A stretch of DNA of 31,623 nucleotides from Comamonadaceae bacterium. GTDB lineage: Bacteria > Pseudomonadota > Gammaproteobacteria > Burkholderiales > Burkholderiaceae_C. Within the stretch, counting starts at the first letter, position 1; the number at the start of each line of letters is the position of its first letter. The stretch spans positions 1 through 31,623 of the forward strand of contig CANCCE010000003.1 in the NCBI GenBank assembly GCA_947374505.1. Reading direction: 5' to 3'. A model generated the notes under the pieces. The model ran no database searches. It was not told the origin of the DNA and worked only from the letters and a program-made list of their open reading frames with translations. This document shows positions 16,317 through 22,434 of this stretch, in pieces. The position numbers and the translations under genes were made by a program.

Positions 16317-17153
16317 TCAGTTTTCCTGAATGCGTTGACCCAAATTTTCCAAGCCATAGAACTTGAGCACTTCGTCGACACGGGCCGGATCGGGTTTGGC
16401 ATGAAAGAAACCATGCTGGCTCGGCGTCATTCCGCTGAGTTGCTGAAGGTCCCAGAGGGTTTCTGCCATTTTGAAACAAGTGGCAATGCCGTCAATCACC
16501 GTGGCGCCAGCGATGTGGTGCACACCCGCATTGGCCAACAACAGGTTCATGGGCATTTCTCCGGGGACGATCACATCCACCCCTTTGTCACGGACCAACC
16601 GCTCGGCATTTTCACAAATGGTGTCGATGACGGCCTGTTGTTTAGACGGATCAGTCAACGCTTCGGCCACTTGGTTGAAAGTAACACCGGCTTCGGCAAT
16701 CCCGGCAAATCGCTCAGAGACCCCCCATTGACGGACCTGCTCAGGCCAGAAATCCAGACGTTCCGTGTTAAAAAACAGCATGCCCACCCGACGGCCATAC
16801 AAACCGGAAAGATGAAAAGCGGTTTCGCCATAGCCCACCACCGGGATGTTCACCAGCGTTCGAATATCACGGATCATGGGGCTGGGAATGCTGGCCAACA
16901 CCATGGCCTGGAAACCTTGGCGCTCGGCCTCACGCGCGGCAGTGATCCACTGCAAACCATGCAGCCAATAAAGCGTGGAATATTTGATGTCAGTGCCCGG
17001 ATAGTCAGTCGGGTAGGTGCCGGGAATTTGCCCGTGCATCACCACTTCGGTGTCCGGGCGGACGACCTTGTGGATGCGCTCGCGCAAGGCGTCGCGGTAG
17101 GCCGGCAAATCGCCTAGAACTGTGAAACTTTGGTGCCAGATACGCATGCTCAT
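16317..17153 (-). CDS. Asp/Glu/hydantoin racemase-fold protein lacking catalytic cysteines
   Basis: A 278-residue protein from the ATG at 17153 (MSMRIWHQSF); the frame extends further up but that part is in the preceding gene. The fold of the Asp/Glu/hydantoin racemase superfamily is recognisable: MRIWHQSFTVLGDLPAY at the start, PVVGYGETAFHL after the first half, GRRVGMLFFNT, and GVDVIVPGEMPMN in the second half. Enzymes of this family use two cysteines; at the expected places this protein has Ser88 (VLASIP) and Glu199 (VPGEMP). It is therefore unlikely to racemise by the usual two-base cysteine mechanism and may be an isomerase, decarboxylase or ligand-binding relative. It lies between two Bug receptor genes, 25 and 48 bases away, within the acyl-CoA operon. 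Fold likely, reaction unknown. Confidence 0.75.
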   Translation of the reverse strand: MSMRIWHQSFTVLGDLPAYRDALRERIHKVVRPDTEVVMHGQIPGTYPTDYPGTDIKYSTLYWLHGLQWITAAREAERQGFQAMVLASIPSPMIRDIRTLVNIPVVGYGETAFHLSGLYGRRVGMLFFNTERLDFWPEQVRQWGVSERFAGIAEAGVTFNQVAEALTDPSKQQAVIDTICENAERLVRDKGVDVIVPGEMPMNLLLANAGVHHIAGATVIDGIATCFKMAETLWDLQQLSGMTPSQHGFFHAKPDPARVDEVLKFYGLENLGQRIQEN

Positions 17154-17178
17154 GCTTGACTTTCTGTGGGATGAAGAT

Positions 17179-18183
17179 TCAGGGATTGATGGCCAACCCG
17201 GTTGATTTGAGCACCGCGCTCCAGCGCATAAGATCGTCTTTGATCTTGGCGCCATAGGCCTCGGGGCTGGTGCCTTCGGCATCAAATCCACCGGTCCGTA
17301 AAACCTGCGCAATCTCGGGCAGTTTGAGTATTTGCGCCACCTCGGTCTGCAAGCGCGCCACGATAGCCTTGGGGGTAGCGGCAGGCGCCATCAGTCCGTA
17401 CCAAGAGTTCACCTCGTAGCCGGCGTAGACCTCGGCGATGGCGGGGAGTTGGGGCAGCAGACTTGAGCGTTTGAGGGTGCTCACCGCCAAACCCCGCAGT
17501 CGGCCTGATTCGATGTTGGGAATGGCACCCGAGATGTTGATGAAGGCCATGTCGATTTGGCCGCCAATCAAATCCGTGAGCACGGGGGCGGCTCCCTTAT
17601 AGGGCACATGCAAGATATCGATGCCAGCGGCTATCTGCAGCATTTCTCCCGCCAAATGGGTCGTGCTTCCCGGCCCCACGGAACCATAGCTGAGTTTTCC
17701 TGGGCGCTGTTTAGCGTAGGCGATCAACTCCTGAAAGGTTTTAACCGGCATGTCGGCACGCACCAGCAAGACTGTTGGCGCAGAGACAATTTGCGTCACT
17801 GGCTGGAAGTCTTTCTCTGAGTTGTAGGGAAAGTCTTTTTGCATCGACGGACTGATGGCGATCGGGCCCACATGCGAGAACAGCAAGGTGTAGCCGTCTG
17901 CCGGTGCTTTAGCCACTATTGCAGAACCAATCACGCCATTGGCACCGGCTCTGTTCTCGATCACGATCGGCTGGCCGAGGCGTTCAGACAGCTTGGCGAA
18001 GATGGGCCGTGCCACGATGTCGGCGGGGCCGCCGGGAGGCCATGGATTGATGACGCGGATGTTCTTGGTGGGGTACACACCTTGGGCCCAGCTTGATGCT
18101 GACAGGCACAGCGCCAAGCCGCACAGCGCACCCATCCACTGCCGACGTTGGTGCTGGTTCTCTGAACGTTTGAAAAAAGTCAT
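17179..18183 (-). CDS. Bug-family periplasmic receptor (TTT transporter)
   Basis: A 334-residue secreted binding protein. The ATG at 18183 (MTFFKRSENQ) is chosen over a TTG at 18228 because AGAAAG lies about 7 bases upstream and the signal peptide (WMGALCGLALCLSASSWAQ) then has a normal length. Family motifs are YPTKNIRVINPWPPGGPADIVAR, LGQPIVIENRAGANGVIG, DGYTLLFSHVG, YGSVGPGSTTHLAGEML and HVPYKGAAPVLTDLIGGQIDM. It should bind a carboxylate in the periplasm. It follows the enoyl-CoA hydratase gene by 46 bases and precedes the racemase-fold gene by 25 bases. It is distinct in sequence from the other two Bug proteins of this window, so the three probably bind different ligands. Confidence 0.93.
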   Translation of the reverse strand: MTFFKRSENQHQRRQWMGALCGLALCLSASSWAQGVYPTKNIRVINPWPPGGPADIVARPIFAKLSERLGQPIVIENRAGANGVIGSAIVAKAPADGYTLLFSHVGPIAISPSMQKDFPYNSEKDFQPVTQIVSAPTVLLVRADMPVKTFQELIAYAKQRPGKLSYGSVGPGSTTHLAGEMLQIAAGIDILHVPYKGAAPVLTDLIGGQIDMAFINISGAIPNIESGRLRGLAVSTLKRSSLLPQLPAIAEVYAGYEVNSWYGLMAPAATPKAIVARLQTEVAQILKLPEIAQVLRTGGFDAEGTSPEAYGAKIKDDLMRWSAVLKSTGLAINP

Positions 18184-18229
18184 GCGATTCTTTCTAGTTT
18201 GAACGGACTGATAGGCGCTAACCAACAAA

Positions 18230-19009
18230 TCATTGGCCAGTGAATTTTGGCGGCCGCTTTTCCCGAAAGGCGGCGGCCGCTTCCAGGCGGTCCTCGGTGT
18301 TGAGTAACAGCGATTGCAAATCGGCCTCTAAGCGCAGCCCGGCGGTGAGGCTCATCTCGTGGCCTTGGTGCACGGCTTCCTTGGCCATCTCCATGGCCAG
18401 CGGTGGCTTGCCTGCGAGCCGTTCAGCCAGGGCTTGGGTTTGCGCTGGCAAGGCGTCCACGCTGCACAGCCGCGAGATCAAGCCGATGCGCAAGGCGTGG
18501 GCTGCATCGATACGCTCGCCAGACAAAACCAAGTCGAGGGCTTGGCCCAAACCCAGCACCCGACTGGCCCGTTGTGTGCCGCCAGCCGCAGGCAAGATCC
18601 CCAGCCCGGTTTCGGGGAAACCAAACAGTGCGTTCTCAGCCCCTATGCGAATGTCGCAACTGAGTGCGATTTCCAGCCCGCCTCCCAGGCAATAGCCATG
18701 GATGGACGCGATGGTGGGCTTGCGGATTCGATCGAAACCGCTGACCCAATGCTGATGCACGCGTCGTTGTCGGTCTTGGGCCAACGAATTGACTGTGGTG
18801 AATTCGCTGATATCGGCCCCGGCGCAAAATGCTTTTGGCCCAGCCCCTTGCACGACAACCACACGCACAGCGCTATCGGCCTGGGCCTGATCCAACAAAC
18901 GAGGCAGGCCTTCGCGGACCGCGTTATTGATGGCATTCATGGAAGCCGGGCGATTGATCGTGATCCACGCCACGCCCTCGCGCACAAGCATCAGCACCTC
19001 GTCGCTCAT
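18230..19009 (-). CDS. Enoyl-CoA hydratase (both catalytic glutamates present)
   Basis: A 259-residue crotonase-family enzyme. The oxyanion-hole segments are FCAGADISEF (residues ~61-70) and GYCLGGGLEIAL (~105-116). Both glutamates of classical hydratases can be placed: Glu113 in GGGLE and Glu133 in FGFPETGLGILPAAGGTQR. This supports addition of water to a 2-enoyl-CoA to give a 3-hydroxyacyl-CoA. The C-terminal REKRPPKFTG tail is typical. The start overlaps the DUF35 gene by 4 bases, which ties it to the DUF35/thiolase-fold pair that could cleave its product. Reaction class well supported; the acyl chain is unknown. Confidence 0.93.
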   Translation of the reverse strand: MSDEVLMLVREGVAWITINRPASMNAINNAVREGLPRLLDQAQADSAVRVVVVQGAGPKAFCAGADISEFTTVNSLAQDRQRRVHQHWVSGFDRIRKPTIASIHGYCLGGGLEIALSCDIRIGAENALFGFPETGLGILPAAGGTQRASRVLGLGQALDLVLSGERIDAAHALRIGLISRLCSVDALPAQTQALAERLAGKPPLAMEMAKEAVHQGHEMSLTAGLRLEADLQSLLLNTEDRLEAAAAFREKRPPKFTGQ

Positions 19010-19407
19010 CGTGTTTCCTCCGGAACAAACACCGGCACATGGGGATGTGCGGACATCAAACCCCAGGCCACCTGCACCCGCATGCCGATGTGAATGCTTG
19101 TCATGTCAGTGACCGACAAGCGCGACATCAGATGCGGCCCCTCATCGGTGCGCACCACCACCACCGCATAGGGCACATCGCCGGCGAACGCCGGACTGGG
19201 TGCGCGGTACACCACACTGAAGCTGTACACCTCACCATGCCCACTGGCCTGCACGGCATGGCAATGGGCGTGCCCACAGTGCGGACACGCCGGCTGAGGA
19301 TAGAAATGAAAGCGCTCACACGCTTCACAGCACGGCAGCACAAAGCCCTTGCCCTGCACTTGATCCCACCAGGAATGAGTCAAATCCAAAGGGGTTGAAA
19401 CAGTCAT
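19006..19407 (-). CDS. DUF35 zinc-ribbon/OB-fold protein, partner of the thiolase-fold protein
   Basis: A 133-residue protein with an N-terminal helix, a zinc ribbon with two CxxC pairs (Cys27/Cys30 and Cys41/Cys44, in CCEAC and CPHC), and a C-terminal OB fold (GEVYSFSVVYRAP, YAVVVVRTDEGPHLMSRL, IGMRVQVAW). Proteins of this type (ChsH2 C-terminal domain, and stand-alone DUF35 proteins) bind acyl-CoA and pair with thiolase-fold enzymes, in some cases as required subunits of retro-aldolases. The gene sits 3 bases after the thiolase-fold gene and overlaps the hydratase by 4 bases, the layout expected for a three-protein hydration/cleavage unit. Family firm, partner role inferred from context. 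Confidence 0.9.
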   Translation of the reverse strand: MTVSTPLDLTHSWWDQVQGKGFVLPCCEACERFHFYPQPACPHCGHAHCHAVQASGHGEVYSFSVVYRAPSPAFAGDVPYAVVVVRTDEGPHLMSRLSVTDMTSIHIGMRVQVAWGLMSAHPHVPVFVPEETR

Positions 19408-19410
19408 GAA

Positions 19411-20583
19411 TCAGGCCCTCCCTAGCAAGGCAGTGCAATGCAAACCAATGATGCCGCCATTGCCGTGAACCAGCACCACCTCGGTATCGGGGACCTGTCG
19501 CCCCGCGGCCTGCCCCCTCAACTGACGCACCCCCTCGATCACATGAAACATGCCACCCGCCGTGCCGGGATGCACGGCGCTCAGCAAACCGCCATGGGTG
19601 GTCACAGGCAAGCTGCCCTGCAATCCAATGTGTCCATCTTGAACAAAACGACCGCCCTCGCCCTTCGGACAAAAGCCCAAGTCTTCGAGTTCAACGATGA
19701 CGGTGATCGTGAAGCAGTCATACAACTGAGCAATGTCGACGTCTTTCGGCTGCAGGCCGGCCATCTCGAACGCATCGGCGCCAGACTGAATCGCGCCGGT
19801 GCGAAGCATGTCGGTGTGGTCACCAATGTAGGTGTGGGAATAGCCATACCCTTGTCCGAGCAAGTGCACGGGGGTTTGTCGCAAATCGCGTGCATGGTCT
19901 TTGCGTGTGAGTACATAGGCCGCTGCGCCATCGCTGACGATGGAGCAATCGAGCACATGAAACGGACTGCTGACGGGTCTTGAAGACAGCACATCGTTGA
20001 TGGTGAGTGGCTCTTTTTTTTGCGCTAAGGGATTGAGCGCTGCATGGTCTCGCATGTGCACGGCCACCTGGGCCATCTGCTCGGGGGTGGTGCCAAATTC
20101 ATGCATGTGTCGTTGGGCCAGCAAAGCGTACAAGCTGGGCACCAAGGGACCGTAGGGCTGTTCGTAATCTGGATGGGCCCAGCCCGCATCGGCCATTTTC
20201 TGCACTGCGCCGGCGCGAGCGCCGTGCGACAACAGGTTCTGCCCATTGACGCACAACACAGTGTTGCACTGACCACTGGCAATCGCCATGGCCGCATGGT
20301 GCAGCATGGAGGTGCCTGTGGCCCCTGCCACGTCCAAGGTGGCCATGTACCGGGGCCGCAAGCCCAACCCCTGGGCAACGACCGCGCACGGCATGGCCCA
20401 AGTGGCCACGCGCAGCGGTGAGGTCAGCAATCCATCAACGTCCTTGAGGCTCAGTCCGGCATCGGCCAGCGCATTCAATGCCGCCTCGCGTTGCAAGGCC
20501 AGCGCACTCCAACCCGAATGCTGACCCAGACGGCTCTCACCTACACCGGCGATCACGGCTTGCTGCAAGTCCATGTTCTTCAT
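19411..20583 (-). CDS. Thiolase-fold lipid-transfer-type protein, both thiolase cysteines missing (probable retro-aldolase)
   Basis: A 390-residue protein of the SCP-x/Ltp thiolase group: VIAGVGESRLG at the start, SIVSDGAAAYVLT near 214-226, KDVDIAQLYDCFTITV (280-295), CPKGEGGRFV, and THGGLLSAVHPGTAGG (329-344). Where thiolases have the nucleophilic cysteine the sequence is DVAGATGTS (84-92), and the second cysteine motif (CxGGG) is replaced by HGNGG (373-377). It should therefore not make or break C-C bonds by the thiolase route. Ltp2-type aldolases have the same losses, keep a tyrosine in a YDxFT motif (here Tyr288) and need a DUF35 partner, which is encoded next. The start (ATG at 20583) overlaps the dehydrogenase stop by 4 bases; Met4 is an alternative. 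Confidence 0.9.
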   Translation of the reverse strand: MKNMDLQQAVIAGVGESRLGQHSGWSALALQREAALNALADAGLSLKDVDGLLTSPLRVATWAMPCAVVAQGLGLRPRYMATLDVAGATGTSMLHHAAMAIASGQCNTVLCVNGQNLLSHGARAGAVQKMADAGWAHPDYEQPYGPLVPSLYALLAQRHMHEFGTTPEQMAQVAVHMRDHAALNPLAQKKEPLTINDVLSSRPVSSPFHVLDCSIVSDGAAAYVLTRKDHARDLRQTPVHLLGQGYGYSHTYIGDHTDMLRTGAIQSGADAFEMAGLQPKDVDIAQLYDCFTITVIVELEDLGFCPKGEGGRFVQDGHIGLQGSLPVTTHGGLLSAVHPGTAGGMFHVIEGVRQLRGQAAGRQVPDTEVVLVHGNGGIIGLHCTALLGRA

Positions 20584-21722
20584 GCCAGCAATCCACGCGC
20601 AATCAACATGCGATGTACCTCTGAGGCGCCTTCGCCAACCCGGTAATGACGCACATCCCGATAAAAACGCTCCACCGGAAATTGCCTCACCAATCCCATA
20701 CCACCATGGATTTGCACAGCCCGGTCAGCCACCCGGCCCACCATCTCCGAGGCATACAACTTGCACATGCTGGCTGCCGAACCAACATCCTCGCCGGCGC
20801 TGACGCGCCGTAGCGTTTCATACACAAAGGCCCGAGCCATTGACAACTCAGTGGCCGAGTCCGCCAGCATCCATTGAATGGCTTGACGTTCGGCCAGTGG
20901 CTTGCCAAAGGTGCTGCGCTGACGCGCATGAGCGATCGACATCTCTAACAAACGATCTGCTGCGCCTATGCAGGAGGCGGCCACGCCCAAGCGCCCATGC
21001 GTGAGTGAGTGCATGGCGATTTGAAAGCCCTGCCCGACCTCCCCGAGCACCGCCGAATCGGGCACAAAACAATCGTCAAAGGTGAGCTCGGCCAATTTGA
21101 TGGCTTCCGAGCCAATCGTCGTGTCCACCCGCGTGACGCTGAAGCCAGGCGTGCCCTTGTCAACCAAAAACGCTGTGATGCCGCCGCGGGCCTTGAGCGC
21201 CGAATCGTTCACCGCCATCACCAGCACCACATCAGCCACATGGGCGCCACTGATCCAGTGTTTACGTCCCGTCAAGCGCCAGCCGCCGTCGCAGCGAACA
21301 GCCCGGGTGCGAATGGCCTGCGAATCCGAGCCAGCCTCCGGCTCGGTGAGCGCAAAGGAGGCCGTCATATGACCTTGGGCCAGGGCCGCGACGTATTTTG
21401 TTTGCTGCGCTGCCGTGCCATAGGTGGCGATAGCGATCGGATTGAGACCACTGCTGCCATCCAGAATCAGCGTGAAGACACGATGCGAGCGACTGAACTC
21501 TTCCAGTGCCAAGCAATAGGTGTTCAGGTCATGCCCGCCGCCCCCAAAAGCCTCCGGCAGTCGCATGCCAAGGTAACCTTGTTCGCGCAGCACCTCCACC
21601 GCACGATCCGGCACCTGTCCTGTGCGGTCGATTTCAAGGGCCAACGGCTCGAGGACTTCCTCGGTGAAACGCCGCAGCACGGGCCTGAGTTGGGCCAGAT
21701 CCGGAGTAATTTCCAATTGCAC
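20580..21722 (-). CDS. Acyl-CoA dehydrogenase
   Basis: A 380-residue FAD enzyme starting at the GTG at 21722, with AGGAA about 6 bases upstream; this places the start 1 base after the preceding gene's stop and gives the normal family length. The upstream open frame to 21974 is antisense-like sequence. Family motifs: GYLGMRLPEAFGGGG, TASFALTEPEAGSDSQAIRTRAV, GWRLTGRKHWISGA, VTRVDTTIGSEAIKLAELTFDDCFVP, QRSTFGKPLAERQAIQWMLADSA, and VQIHGGMGLVRQFPVERFYRDVRHYRVGEGASEVHRMLIAR. It should oxidise an acyl-CoA to a 2-enoyl-CoA, passing electrons to ETF. It lies between a crotonase-fold gene and the thiolase-fold gene, with a 1-base gap and a 4-base overlap. Confidence 0.94.
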   Translation of the reverse strand: MQLEITPDLAQLRPVLRRFTEEVLEPLALEIDRTGQVPDRAVEVLREQGYLGMRLPEAFGGGGHDLNTYCLALEEFSRSHRVFTLILDGSSGLNPIAIATYGTAAQQTKYVAALAQGHMTASFALTEPEAGSDSQAIRTRAVRCDGGWRLTGRKHWISGAHVADVVLVMAVNDSALKARGGITAFLVDKGTPGFSVTRVDTTIGSEAIKLAELTFDDCFVPDSAVLGEVGQGFQIAMHSLTHGRLGVAASCIGAADRLLEMSIAHARQRSTFGKPLAERQAIQWMLADSATELSMARAFVYETLRRVSAGEDVGSAASMCKLYASEMVGRVADRAVQIHGGMGLVRQFPVERFYRDVRHYRVGEGASEVHRMLIARGLLA

Positions 21723-21723
21723 G

Positions 21724-22434
21724 TCAGTTTCCTGATAAGTTATTGGCCGCAGTGGCAGCATCAGCAGCCTGGAGGAGTCGCATGCGCCAAGGCGCGTGCA
21801 GCCATTGTTTGTTGACGGCAAAGGCCGCACTGGCGCGCCGTTGCTCCGCAGACGCCCACACCGCCTGCGCCAGCACATCGGCTGGATGCAAAACGTGGAC
21901 CCAAGCCTGTGTATGGGCTTGCGTGGCGATGCAAGGTTTGCCCCATTGCAGCATCGACTGAGCCACTTGTGCACCGGCGCGCCACTCCACCATCAGGCAA
22001 CCCATGGGTGACGCCATACCCAGCTCAATTTCGGGGAAGTGAAATCGCGCTGACGGTGTAGCCACAATTTCATCGCAAGCCAAGGCCAGCATAGCCCCCG
22101 CGCCCACGGCAGCACCCCCTACCTGGGCGATCAACGGCTTAGGAAAATCGATCAGGCACAACAAAGTGTCGAGCAGCAAACGACGCCGTCGCTGTGCCGC
22201 CTCAAGCGGCGCCAGAGTGGAAAATTCTTTCAAGTCTGCACCCGCACAAAAAGTTCGCTCACCTGCGGACGACAACACCACGCACTGCACCTGTGCGTCC
22301 AAAGCAGCCGCGTTCAAGTGGTGTTGCAAAGCCAGGTGCAGCGCTTCATCAAGCGCATTGGCCGCCTGCGGACGATTGATCTGCAAGCGCCGAACCCCTT
22401 GGCGGTTTTCGCAGACGATCAGCGCGTGACTCAT
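21724..22434 (-). CDS. Crotonase-fold enoyl-CoA hydratase/isomerase family protein (one catalytic Glu replaced)
   Basis: A 236-residue crotonase-family protein, slightly short for the family. FCAGADLKEF (residues ~62-71) and GGAAVGAGAMLALACDEIV (~106-124) form the CoA pocket. The first catalytic glutamate of hydratases is replaced by Met115, while the second is present as Glu135 in FHFPEIELGM. Members with only one acidic residue often act as isomerases, hydrolases or decarboxylases, so simple hydration is doubtful. The C-terminal part is poor in the usual motifs. It overlaps the acyl-CoA synthetase gene by 4 bases and is coupled to the dehydrogenase by a 1-base gap. Family sure, reaction open. 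Confidence 0.88.
   Translation of the reverse strand: MSHALIVCENRQGVRRLQINRPQAANALDEALHLALQHHLNAAALDAQVQCVVLSSAGERTFCAGADLKEFSTLAPLEAAQRRRRLLLDTLLCLIDFPKPLIAQVGGAAVGAGAMLALACDEIVATPSARFHFPEIELGMASPMGCLMVEWRAGAQVAQSMLQWGKPCIATQAHTQAWVHVLHPADVLAQAVWASAEQRRASAAFAVNKQWLHAPWRMRLLQAADAATAANNLSGN

Noticed and set aside
18359..19093. Plus-strand frame of 244 codons opposite the hydratase and DUF35 genes
   Set aside because: Antisense to two genes with intact catalytic or zinc motifs.
21009..21815. Plus-strand frame of 268 codons opposite the acyl-CoA dehydrogenase
   Set aside because: Antisense shadow of a well-supported gene.
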